NCBI GenBank assembly: GCA_031401235.1
Contig: JANNRJ010000028.1
Coordinates: 1-64,000 of the forward strand
Source of the DNA: UBA3006 sp031401235
GTDB lineage: Bacteria; Actinomycetota; Acidimicrobiia; Acidimicrobiales; Ilumatobacteraceae
Direction of reading: 5' to 3'
DNA length: 64,000 nucleotides
Position 1 is the first letter of the stretch; every line of letters starts with the position of its first letter. This document shows, piece by piece, positions 51,613-59,229 of this stretch. A program made the position numbers and the translations under genes. Below the pieces are notes generated by a model. The model saw nothing but the letters and a program-made list of their open reading frames with translations, made no database searches and had not been told where the DNA came from.

Positions 51613-53814
51613 ATGTTTCGACGGATCGTCGTTGTGCTCATCTCGCTGGCGGTGATCATCGCTTGCTTGGGTGCGCGCAATGTCAGGGCCGATCCTGCCG
51701 GTGCCGTAGTCGCAACAGCAACGGGGAATGCCACATTCGTGGTGGCACGTGCCCGTTACATCGATGCTGGAGATGCATTCGGTTGTGTGATCCTGGACGA
51801 TTCGTCGGTGAAATGTTTTGGTCTCGGCGCTGATGGCCAACTTGGTTCGGGCGGCACTTCCAACATTGGCGACGGTGTGGGAGTTTCAGTTTCTGCAGCG
51901 GCGGCGATTGCGCTCGGGTCGGGGCGGACGACCCGAGCCATCGCCACCGGTTCATCACATGCTTGCGCTCTTCTCGACAACTACAGCGTCAAGTGTTGGG
52001 GTTCTGGTGTGTATGGTCGACTTGGTTATGGCGATACCACTTCCCGGGGGACAACTCCAGGATCGATGGGCGATTCGCTCGTCGCGGTAAATCTTGGCAC
52101 TGGTCGAACTGCGCGGATGATTACCGCTGGTGCACAACACACATGTGCACTGCTGGACAACAGCACAGTGAAGTGTTGGGGTCGGGGAGCAAATGGCCAA
52201 CTCGGCTATGGCAATACCCAAACTCGCGGCGATGAGCCAAACGAAATGGGGGATTCGGCGGTGGCGATCGGCCTCGGCACGGGGCGCTCGGCGCGTTCCA
52301 TTGCCGCCGGATCAAACCATACCTGTGCCGTACTCGACAACGACACCGTCAAGTGTTGGGGCGACAATTCTTATGGTCAGCTTGGTCAAGGAAATCTTCT
52401 CGCTATTGGCGACGGTGTTGGTACGACGGTTTCGGCCTCGGCAGCGATTGCGCTTGGGTCGGGGCGTACAGCCCGCGCCATCGCCACAGGAGATTCCCAT
52501 ACCTGTGCCTTGCTGGATGATGGCAGTGTCAAGTGTTGGGGTGCGGGGTCTAATGGCCGGCTTGGTTCTGGTGGGGCTGATGACTTGGGAGATGGAATCA
52601 ATGAGATGGGGAATGACTTAAGTCCTGTATCGCTAGGAGTCGATAGAACAGCGCTCGCAATTACTGCAGGTTCGGCACATACTTGCGCACTTTTGGATAA
52701 CTACGAAGTTAAGTGCTGGGGCAGTGGTGCCGACGGGCGACTTGGGTACGGCAATCAAAACAATGTCGGAGACAATCCCGGACAAATGGGTGACTCCCTC
52801 ACCGCCGTTGCGCTCGGCACCGGACGCACCGCTCGAGCAATAGTTGCCGCCTCGGCCCATACCTGTGCGATCCTCGATAACGACACGGTGAAATGTTGGG
52901 GTAATGGCGGTAATGGTCGCCGCGGATCGGAAAGTACTCTGCGCGCCGGACACATCACATCTACCACCGGCGACAATCTGCCGGCCATTGACTTGGGGAG
53001 TGGTCGAACCGCCAACACACTCACCGAACCCGGTCGCCCAACTTCGCTGAACGCTGTTGCCGGTGATGCCCAGGTCTCGCTGAGTTGGAGCGCCCCGACA
53101 GCCAATGGCGGATCGGCGCTGACCGATTATGTGATCGAGTCGTCTGTGGATAGCGGTGCAACGTGGCTCGTTGTCAATGACGGCATTTCTACAGCGTCAA
53201 GTGCGGTCGCCACCGGTTTGACCAATGCAACAAATTACGTGTTTCGACTCAGCGCGGTGAACAACGTTGCCACAAGTGCAGTGTCGAGTACATCTGCCAC
53301 TGTGATCCCCACGGCGACAACGACATCTACAACAGCAATAACAACTACGACCTCGAGTACGTCATCGACTTCAACGACGACCCCAAGTACGACGACACCA
53401 AGCACGACGACATCGATCCCGACACCGACAAGTTCTGTCACAACTCTGCCCAGCGAACCAGTCACCGTGCGTGTCATCCCCAAACTGGTGTTACCGCCAT
53501 TCGCTCCGTACGCAACGTCACTCAGTGCGCTACATCAACTACGTCTTATGTCCTACAGCGCACTATTGCGCCGGGGAGACAAAGTCACCTGCATCGGCTA
53601 CACGGCTCCCAATCCAATGCAGATGGTCAGCCAGTTAAGCATCAAGCGTGCCGAATTGGTCTGTGCTTACCTCGCTAAACACGTGCGTGGCATTACTACC
53701 AAAGTCGACACCCAATGGCCAACATCGATCCAGACCAGTTCGCTCTCAGCAGCGGCTTCGTTGTCGGTCAATTTGGAGCGCCGGGTCATCGTGCTTGCCA
53801 CTCCGCGTTCCTAG
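51613..53814 (+). CDS. Secreted RCC1-repeat/FN3/OmpA-like protein
   Basis: About 733 residues from the ATG at 51613 (a GTG at 51583 adds ten). Signal peptide MFRRIVVVLISLAVIIACLGARNVRA. Seven RCC1-type repeats of ~50-60 residues follow, each with C-A-L-L-D-N...V-K-C-W-G and G.GRLGYG; the paired cysteines could form disulfides outside the cell. A fibronectin-III domain comes next (PTSLNAVAGDAQVSLSWSAP), then a ~45-residue Thr/Ser linker. The end is an OmpA-like region (GYTAPNP...LSIKRAELVCAYLAKHV...NLERRVIVL), suggesting peptidoglycan contact. Probably a surface adhesion or binding protein. Confidence 0.85.
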   Translation: MFRRIVVVLISLAVIIACLGARNVRADPAGAVVATATGNATFVVARARYIDAGDAFGCVILDDSSVKCFGLGADGQLGSGGTSNIGDGVGVSVSAAAAIALGSGRTTRAIATGSSHACALLDNYSVKCWGSGVYGRLGYGDTTSRGTTPGSMGDSLVAVNLGTGRTARMITAGAQHTCALLDNSTVKCWGRGANGQLGYGNTQTRGDEPNEMGDSAVAIGLGTGRSARSIAAGSNHTCAVLDNDTVKCWGDNSYGQLGQGNLLAIGDGVGTTVSASAAIALGSGRTARAIATGDSHTCALLDDGSVKCWGAGSNGRLGSGGADDLGDGINEMGNDLSPVSLGVDRTALAITAGSAHTCALLDNYEVKCWGSGADGRLGYGNQNNVGDNPGQMGDSLTAVALGTGRTARAIVAASAHTCAILDNDTVKCWGNGGNGRRGSESTLRAGHITSTTGDNLPAIDLGSGRTANTLTEPGRPTSLNAVAGDAQVSLSWSAPTANGGSALTDYVIESSVDSGATWLVVNDGISTASSAVATGLTNATNYVFRLSAVNNVATSAVSSTSATVIPTATTTSTTAITTTTSSTSSTSTTTPSTTTPSTTTSIPTPTSSVTTLPSEPVTVRVIPKLVLPPFAPYATSLSALHQLRLMSYSALLRRGDKVTCIGYTAPNPMQMVSQLSIKRAELVCAYLAKHVRGITTKVDTQWPTSIQTSSLSAAASLSVNLERRVIVLATPRS

Positions 53815-53832
53815 AACCGCAAAAAGAAATCT

Positions 53833-53864
53833 AGGACGGGCGGTTGCCGATCTTGCTCCGTCCT
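53833..53864 (+). repeat. Stem-loop after RCC1 gene
   Basis: AGGACGG (53833-53839) and CCGTCCT (53858-53864) are a perfect 7-bp inverted repeat with an 18-nt loop, 19 nt after the RCC1 stop. No T-run follows, so it is at best a weak terminator or an mRNA 3' stabiliser. Confidence 0.4.
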
Positions 53865-53879
53865 GACAGACTGTAAGAG

Positions 53880-53927
53880 ATGTCACCCAAGGTCGTTAAC
53901 TTCACAGCAGCAGTACTCGTAATTTAA
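53880..53927 (+). CDS. ilvBNC leader peptide
   Basis: A 15-codon reading frame, MSPKVVNFTAAVLVI, followed by TAA and TAG. Six of the 14 residues after Met are Val, Leu or Ile, and four of the last four are V-L-V-I, exactly the end products of the downstream operon. It precedes a GC-rich segment (53930-53955) and a terminator hairpin at 53959. This is the arrangement of transcription attenuation: starvation stalls the ribosome at the V-L-V-I codons and favours antitermination. The ribosome site is weak (AAGAG just upstream). Confidence 0.7.
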   Translation: MSPKVVNFTAAVLVI

Positions 53928-53958
53928 TAGGCGCGCCGGCGACCGCCGCGCGTGCCCC

Positions 53959-53984
53959 AAGCCTCCCAATCGGGGGGCTTTTTT
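53959..53984 (+). terminator. Attenuator terminator before ilvB
   Basis: A 9-bp stem AAGCCTCCC (53959-53967)/GGGGGGCTT (53972-53980) with one G-U pair, a 4-nt loop AATC, and six T's (53979-53984). This is a textbook intrinsic terminator. It lies 37 nt before the ilvB ATG and 31 nt after the leader peptide stop, so it should act as an attenuator and not as the end of the RCC1 gene. Confidence 0.8.
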
Positions 53985-54021
53985 AATCCCCAAAAACCGT
54001 TCACAACAGAGTCGAGATCTC

Positions 54022-55797
54022 ATGAGTCACAGAAACGCCAAGTTCAATGACCAACTCACCGGAGCACAAGCGTTGATCAAGTCATTGGAAATGCAAAATG
54101 TAGAAGTGATGTTTGGTCTTCCCGGTGGATGCATTCTGCCCGCCTATGACCCGCTCATTGATTCTTCGATCCGTCACATTTTGGTCCGCCACGAACAAGG
54201 TGCCGGTCACATGGCCGAAGGGTATGCCCATGTCACCGGTCGACCGGGAGTGGCGATGGTGACAAGCGGTCCGGCTGCAACCAACATGGTTACACCACTG
54301 TGTGACGCCTACATGGATTCGATTCCGATGGTGGCGATCACCGGTCAGGTTCCAACAACTGCCATTGGTTCCGATGCGTTTCAAGAGTGCGACACGGTGG
54401 GCATCACTCGGAGTGTTACTAAACATAACGAGTTGGTGATGAGTGCCGACGATATTCCGATGGCGATACGCCAAGCGTTCCATATTGCAAGTACCGGACG
54501 ACCAGGTCCAACTCTTGTTGATCTACCCAAGGATGTTTTGCAAAACAAAATGAGTTGGCACTGGCCGTCAGACGACGAAGTTTTGGACAGCCTGCCCGGT
54601 TACAAGCCGACCACCAAGGGTCATTCGCGAATGATCAAGGAAGCCGCGCTGTTAATTTTGCGCTCCGAGCGACCGGTGTTGTATGTCGGCGGCGGTGTAC
54701 TCAAGGCGCGGGCGGCCGATGCATTGCGGGCATTGGCAGAACTCACTCAGATCCCAGTCGTGACCACGCTGATGGCCCGCGGTGCATTCCCCGATGATCA
54801 TCCGTTGTGTCTCGGAATGCCCGGAATGCACGGAACCGCGACAGCGGTGACCGCGATGCAAAAGGCCGACCTGTTGATCGCTCTTGGAGCCAGATTCGAT
54901 GACCGAGTCACCGGTCGAGTCAATTCATTTGCCCCTGAGGCAAAAATTATTCATGTCGACATTGATCCGGCCGAGCAGGGCAAAGTTCGCAAGCCCGATG
55001 TTCCAATCGTGGGTGACTGCCGATTGGTGATTGAAGAAATTGTCAAAGCAATCAATGATCTACTCAAAGGCGACATGGTGCAAGCCGATCTCAAATCGTG
55101 GCGCAGTCGCATTAGCGGTTGGCAAGAACAGTTTCCACTCGCTTACGACCAGAGCGAACCCGGCAATGCGCTTAAGCCGCAGTTTTGTTTGGAAAAACTT
55201 CGCGATGCCGCCCCCGAAGGCACGATCTTGGTCTCTGGCGTCGGTCAGCATCAGATGTGGTCAAGTCAGTATTGGCGATTCAATGAACCGTACACATGGG
55301 TTAATTCCGGTGGACTAGGAACGATGGGCTTTGCGGTTCCGGCGGCAATCGGCGCCAAAGTAGGTCGCCCGGACAAAACCGTGTGGGCAATCGACGGCGA
55401 TGGTTGTTTCCAAATGACCGCTCAAGAACTTGTCACGGCCTCACTTGAACGAATTCCGATTAAAGTTGGGATCCTCAACAACTCGTCACTGGGTATGGTT
55501 CGTCAGTGGCAGGAGATGTTTTATGACGAGCGCTACAGCGAGGTACATCTCTCTACTGATGTGCCAAACTTCGCCAAGTGGGCCGAGGCCATGGGTTGCG
55601 TCGGTATTCGGGTTGATGATCCGTCTGAAGTCGAGCCGGCGATCGACAAGGCGAATTCGATCAACGACCGGCCAGTGGTGATTGATTTCTGTGTGGATTC
55701 GAACGAGAAGGTGTTCCCGATGGTTGCTGCTGGTCAAAGCAATGACGACTTGATTGTCCAACCTTCACAACAATCACGGCGGGAGTTCTTGCGATGA
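54022..55797 (+). CDS. ilvB: Acetolactate synthase, large subunit
   Basis: A protein of 591 residues. The TPP-activating Glu lies in RHEQGAGHMAEGYA. TSGPAATNMVTPL, the FAD-region GLGTMGFAVPAAIG, and the TPP/Mg motif IDGDGCFQMTAQELVTA...NNSSLGMVRQWQEMFY are all present. It condenses two pyruvates to acetolactate, or pyruvate with 2-ketobutyrate, the committed step for Val/Leu/Ile. It is first in ilvBNC and sits behind the leader peptide and terminator described upstream. Confidence 0.97.
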   Translation: MSHRNAKFNDQLTGAQALIKSLEMQNVEVMFGLPGGCILPAYDPLIDSSIRHILVRHEQGAGHMAEGYAHVTGRPGVAMVTSGPAATNMVTPLCDAYMDSIPMVAITGQVPTTAIGSDAFQECDTVGITRSVTKHNELVMSADDIPMAIRQAFHIASTGRPGPTLVDLPKDVLQNKMSWHWPSDDEVLDSLPGYKPTTKGHSRMIKEAALLILRSERPVLYVGGGVLKARAADALRALAELTQIPVVTTLMARGAFPDDHPLCLGMPGMHGTATAVTAMQKADLLIALGARFDDRVTGRVNSFAPEAKIIHVDIDPAEQGKVRKPDVPIVGDCRLVIEEIVKAINDLLKGDMVQADLKSWRSRISGWQEQFPLAYDQSEPGNALKPQFCLEKLRDAAPEGTILVSGVGQHQMWSSQYWRFNEPYTWVNSGGLGTMGFAVPAAIGAKVGRPDKTVWAIDGDGCFQMTAQELVTASLERIPIKVGILNNSSLGMVRQWQEMFYDERYSEVHLSTDVPNFAKWAEAMGCVGIRVDDPSEVEPAIDKANSINDRPVVIDFCVDSNEKVFPMVAAGQSNDDLIVQPSQQSRREFLR

Positions 55798-56342
55798 GCG
55801 GAAACAATCCATACGGCAGGACAGTGACGCACCACATGTTGTCGGTGTTGGTGAAGAACCGTCCGGGTGTCTTGGCTCGTGTGGCATCGTTATTCGCCCG
55901 TCGCGGCTACAACATATATTCACTTGCTGTGGCCCCAACCGAGCAGGATGACTACAGTCGCATTTCAATCGTCGTCGATGTTGAGTCTGCACCACTTGAG
56001 CAGATCGTGAAACAATTGTTCAAACTCATTGATGTCGTTCGAATCTCGGAGTTGGACCCACGCAATTCCGTCGAGCGCGAATTAGTCGTGTTGACGGTGA
56101 AAGCTTCAGGTGACCAACGCGGACAAATCGTCGAACTGGTGAACATATTTGAAGGTAAAATTCTTTCGGTTGGACCAGATGCACTCATCGTCTCAATTGA
56201 TGGGAGCCCAGAAAAACTGGACGATTTTTCTGAATTGTTGCGACCGTATGGAATCATTGAATTGCAACGCACTGGGCGGGTAGCACTTCCCAAACTTGAT
56301 CGCACTGCACGGGTTCGTGCACCAAAGGGAAAGGCAAATTAA
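55794..56342 (+). CDS. ilvN: Acetolactate synthase, small (regulatory) subunit
   Basis: A protein of 182 residues, ATGA overlap with ilvB. The N-terminal ACT domain (HHMLSVLVKNRPGVLARVASLFARRGYNIYSLAVAPTEQ) binds the feedback inhibitor valine; the C-terminal domain (LVVLTVKASGDQRGQIVELVNIFEGKILSVG) completes the IlvN/IlvH fold. It activates the large subunit and confers valine sensitivity. Also called ilvH. Confidence 0.96.
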   Translation: MSGNNPYGRTVTHHMLSVLVKNRPGVLARVASLFARRGYNIYSLAVAPTEQDDYSRISIVVDVESAPLEQIVKQLFKLIDVVRISELDPRNSVERELVVLTVKASGDQRGQIVELVNIFEGKILSVGPDALIVSIDGSPEKLDDFSELLRPYGIIELQRTGRVALPKLDRTARVRAPKGKAN

Positions 56343-57370
56343 TGGCCGCAAATGTTTACTACGAAAAGGATGCCAACCCAGCCCTGATTCGCGCCAAGAA
56401 AGTTGCGATCATTGGATATGGTTCACAGGGTCACGCCCACGCGCTGAATCTCCAAGATTCCGGAGTCGATGTCGTCGTCGGTCTTCGCTCCGGATCGTCA
56501 TCCAAGGCCAAAGCAGAGTCAGCGGGATTGCGCGTGATGTCGATTGCCGACGCCACCAAATTCGCGGACGTGATCATGATGCTGGCGCCCGACACCGAGC
56601 AAAAAAAGATTTATGAAGAGAGTATTCAACCCAATCTCACCGCGGGCAAGGCACTCGCCTTTGCTCACGGATTCAATATTCGTTTCAATCGGATCGAACC
56701 CCCACAGGGTGTTGATGTGATCATGATTGCGCCAAAGGGACCAGGTCATCTTGTCCGTCGGACATACACCGAAGGCGGTGGTGTGCCAGCACTTATCGCC
56801 GTGGCCCAAGATGCAACCGGCCAGGCCAAAGCCTTGGCGATGTCGTATGCCGAGGCCCTTGGCGCGGCCCGTGCAGGCGTGATCGAGACAACATTTCCCG
56901 AAGAAACTGAAACCGATTTATTCGGCGAGCAAGTTGTGCTCTGTGGCGGTCTGACTTCGCTGATTATGGCTGGATACGAAACACTTGTTGACGCCGGCTA
57001 CCAGCCAGAAATGGCATATTTCGAGTGTTTGCACGAAGTAAAACTGATCGTCGATTTGATGTACGAGGAAGGCATCGCCGGGATGCGCTTTTCAATTTCC
57101 GACACAGCCGAATACGGAGATGTCTCACGTGGCCCGCGGATCATCAATGCCGATACAAAAAAGGAAATGAAAAAAATCTTAGAAGAAATTCAGTCCGGTA
57201 AATTCGCCGATGAATGGATTGCCGAGAGCGACAGCGGACGTAAGCGATTTGCCGAAATGCGCAATGCGGGCAAGAATCACCCGATTGAAAGAGTTGGTGC
57301 TCAACTGCGGGGGATGATGCCCTGGATTACTAAGGGAAAACAGAAGGTAACTGAAATTTCTGGCGGTTAG
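56342..57370 (+). CDS. ilvC: Ketol-acid reductoisomerase
   Basis: A protein of 342 residues, class I. The NADPH loop is VAIIGYGSQGHAHALNLQDSG, with ligand region VGLRSGSSSKAKA indicating NADPH. HGFNIRF, APKGPGHLVRRTY and the metal-binding E/D residues in LFGEQVVLCGG and YFECLHEVKLIVDLMYEEG are present. It isomerises and reduces acetolactate to dihydroxyisovalerate. The start overlaps the ilvN stop by 1 nt (TAATG). It stops 2 nt from the AbiE insertion. Confidence 0.97.
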   Translation: MAANVYYEKDANPALIRAKKVAIIGYGSQGHAHALNLQDSGVDVVVGLRSGSSSKAKAESAGLRVMSIADATKFADVIMMLAPDTEQKKIYEESIQPNLTAGKALAFAHGFNIRFNRIEPPQGVDVIMIAPKGPGHLVRRTYTEGGGVPALIAVAQDATGQAKALAMSYAEALGAARAGVIETTFPEETETDLFGEQVVLCGGLTSLIMAGYETLVDAGYQPEMAYFECLHEVKLIVDLMYEEGIAGMRFSISDTAEYGDVSRGPRIINADTKKEMKKILEEIQSGKFADEWIAESDSGRKRFAEMRNAGKNHPIERVGAQLRGMMPWITKGKQKVTEISGG

Positions 57371-57372
57371 AT

Positions 57373-58209
57373 CTACGGCTTTGGCAAGTGGGCGGCTCGA
57401 ACTGCCCTTAGCACTTGGCGGAAGACGTCATCGAACGACGGAAGTTCGCTCATCTGGTGTGCGAGACGAAGTGCCCAGAGCCGCCGCAGATGGTCTTCCT
57501 TATTGGCGATTGCCTGCTCCATCCCCGCAATAACGCGGTGTCGGATTGCTAGTTTGGCGTCGAGTTCTGCGCGCAATTCCGAAACTCGTATGTTTGTCGA
57601 ACCGAACAAATACCAGAGGTCATAGAGGTCGCGCGGCTCGTTGCGTGCTCGGTCGCTCAAGGCCAGCAGCTTTTCAATCACGATTTCGGCAAGGGCGTAG
57701 ACCTTCAAGGTCGGTCCTTCGGGCAGGTCGTCAAAATTGTCGTATGTGCGATGAATCGAGCGATCTTGTAGTGGGAAGCACAGGACTTCGTTGATCGTGA
57801 TATCAACCTTTACGTCGTTGGCAGCGGGTAGCGGCCCTTGGTAGCGAAGATAAAATGTGTGACTGTTCTGGTGGTCGTGCCTGTCTTGACGGTCGAAAGC
57901 GATTCGCAAGCCGCAGGCGGTATCAACCGCCACGAAAATTTCACCCAACCCATAGAGAATTTCTTCGAGCGTGATCGGACGAGTCAGGGTGAAGTCCAGA
58001 TCTTCCGAGAACCGATAGTCCTTGAACCAGCAGCGTCGCAGGGCCGTGCCACCCTTGAAGGCCAACACGTCTCGTAACGGATGACCTGCCAAACCGGTCA
58101 ATAGCCAGGCCAGCACATAATCACGTTCGATGACGGCCTCTGGGATGCGCCGCCCTCCATCAGTCACCAGCATGTTCGAGATCAGGGAAATGTTTCGTTG
58201 AGGAATCAT
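57373..58209 (-). CDS. AbiEii-like nucleotidyltransferase toxin
   Basis: A protein of 278 residues. The nucleotidyltransferase core is AFKGGTALRRCWF (G53-G-T55) and RFSEDLDFTL (D70, D72), followed by VKVDITINE with a third acid, VYALAEIVIEKLLALSDRARNEPRDLYDLWYL with a conserved Lys and the DLYDL block. This is the AbiEii/AbiGii type IV toxin family; the Streptococcus member gives phage resistance and related enzymes add nucleotides to tRNA. It is preceded by the AbiEi-like antitoxin with 1-nt overlap. Two hand-counted lines (58141, 58261) are 55 and 60% G+C, above the region around. Confidence 0.9.
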   Translation of the reverse strand: MIPQRNISLISNMLVTDGGRRIPEAVIERDYVLAWLLTGLAGHPLRDVLAFKGGTALRRCWFKDYRFSEDLDFTLTRPITLEEILYGLGEIFVAVDTACGLRIAFDRQDRHDHQNSHTFYLRYQGPLPAANDVKVDITINEVLCFPLQDRSIHRTYDNFDDLPEGPTLKVYALAEIVIEKLLALSDRARNEPRDLYDLWYLFGSTNIRVSELRAELDAKLAIRHRVIAGMEQAIANKEDHLRRLWALRLAHQMSELPSFDDVFRQVLRAVRAAHLPKP

Positions 58210-59069
58210 CAGCCAAACCTCACGGCATCCAGTTCTTCGGGAGTCACATTAAGTTGGAGCCGCCAACGTGAGAGGAAGGCTCCTTCGGCGGGGAACAGTG
58301 GATCAAGACGCTGGTAGGTTGCCGTCAGCATTTCACGCAGCGGTGCCAGTTCCGAAGCATCAGCTAGTTCATATTGTTCCAGTAGGTAGCCGAGACGGCG
58401 TATGACGGCACCGATGCCGAGGCGTCGTGCGTAGTCCACCAGTTGTTCGACTTTTAGCACCGCCCGCTTCATCCACAAGCCCTTGGCGACTTCGGTGATA
58501 CCACCGGCAAATGCCGGGTGTCGGAGACCATCGATGATGGTGCGCTCCATGTCACTTATCATCACGTAGCGCTCTTTGTCGATCCAATGCTTCATGACCC
58601 CAAATTTTTGTTCGGCGGTGATGTGGACAAACCGAAATTCATAGCCGCCGACCGTCTGTGGACGCACGCGTCGCGTGCATGACAAATACACTGTGAAGTT
58701 CGGCTGCGTCACCATGCGGTGGAGTTCGAGTGCGGTCCCGTGCGACAGGAAGTACGGCGCTGCACCCGCGAGTTCACGCGCAATTAGGTATGGGCTGTCG
58801 ATGTGTTCAGTGGCCCAGCCAAGTTCGAAGGGCACAAGGTTGTACAGGCCAGGCTTCAGTCGCGTCACCAGTCCCCGTTGCTGGGCCTTGTGCACGAGAT
58901 TGCCGGCCGCTGCCGCCGATAGGCCGGTGATTGAGCCCACATCCGCCAAGGTGAACGTAGATCGGCGCAGTTCATTCAGTTCGGTGAATAGTTGCGCTGC
59001 TCGAGGGCCAAGCGTCTTCGTTTGCAGGTGATACTTTTCGTTCAACTTGTGCCCCCAATAGAAATACAC
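58209..59069 (-). CDS. AbiEi-like antitoxin/transcriptional regulator
   Basis: A protein of 286 residues. Residues ~25-85 are a winged helix (LADVGSITGLSAAAAGNLVHKAQQRGLVTRLKPGLYNLVP), the feature that lets AbiEi bind DNA and repress its operon. The rest is the AbiEi antitoxin fold with PYFLSHGTALELHRMVTQPNFTVYLSC and VMISDMERTIIDGLRHPAFAGGI. It neutralises the AbiEii toxin. The pair lies between ilvC and metY on the opposite strand and looks like acquired phage defence. Confidence 0.85.
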   Translation of the reverse strand: MYFYWGHKLNEKYHLQTKTLGPRAAQLFTELNELRRSTFTLADVGSITGLSAAAAGNLVHKAQQRGLVTRLKPGLYNLVPFELGWATEHIDSPYLIARELAGAAPYFLSHGTALELHRMVTQPNFTVYLSCTRRVRPQTVGGYEFRFVHITAEQKFGVMKHWIDKERYVMISDMERTIIDGLRHPAFAGGITEVAKGLWMKRAVLKVEQLVDYARRLGIGAVIRRLGYLLEQYELADASELAPLREMLTATYQRLDPLFPAEGAFLSRWRLQLNVTPEELDAVRFG

Positions 59070-59091
59070 GACACAGCAAAGATACTGTTAA

Positions 59092-59117
59092 TTATATCCA
59101 ACGGCGAGTTTATATCC
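59092..59117. promoter_or_regulatory. Direct repeat upstream of AbiE pair
   Basis: TTATATCC occurs at 59092-59099 and 59110-59117, an 18-nt period, within an AT-rich stretch 23-48 nt upstream of the AbiEi-like start. It could be the autoregulatory site bound by the winged-helix antitoxin. Binding is inferred only from position. Confidence 0.4.
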
Positions 59118-59188
59118 TCAAAAGAGATGAAATGAGCGTAAAGTATCACAGTGAAACTCCTAGCCTCTGGACCCCAATTTCATTTAAT

Positions 59189-59213
59189 CCCGACTTGTTT
59201 AGTCGGGTTTGAT
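59189..59213 (+). promoter_or_regulatory. Palindrome before metY sharing a motif with peroxiredoxin promoter
   Basis: CCCGACT-TGTTT-AGTCGGG (59189-59207) is a perfect 7-5-7 palindrome ending 22 nt before the metY ATG. Its right arm extends to TAGTCGGGTTTGAT (59200-59213), which occurs identically, reverse strand, at 9425-9412 in the peroxiredoxin promoter. It may be an operator or an RNA hairpin. The occurrence at a second promoter favours an operator for a sulfur or redox regulator. A terminator is unlikely: only three T's follow. Confidence 0.5.
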
Positions 59214-59229
59214 CCAGTAGGGTTCGCCA

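Noticed and set aside
51760..53030. DNA tandem repeat array
   Set aside because: The periodicity comes from RCC1 protein repeats; the copies have diverged at nucleotide level and are not a satellite or CRISPR.
53833..53864. Intrinsic terminator for the RCC1 gene
   Set aside because: The 7-bp stem is perfect but the loop is 18 nt and no T-run follows; kept only as a stem-loop.
59100..59229. Possible SAM-type riboswitch before metY
   Set aside because: metY genes in other actinobacteria can have SAM riboswitches, but I could not find their conserved cores here. Only a short palindrome is evident, and its arm recurs at another promoter, which favours a protein operator.
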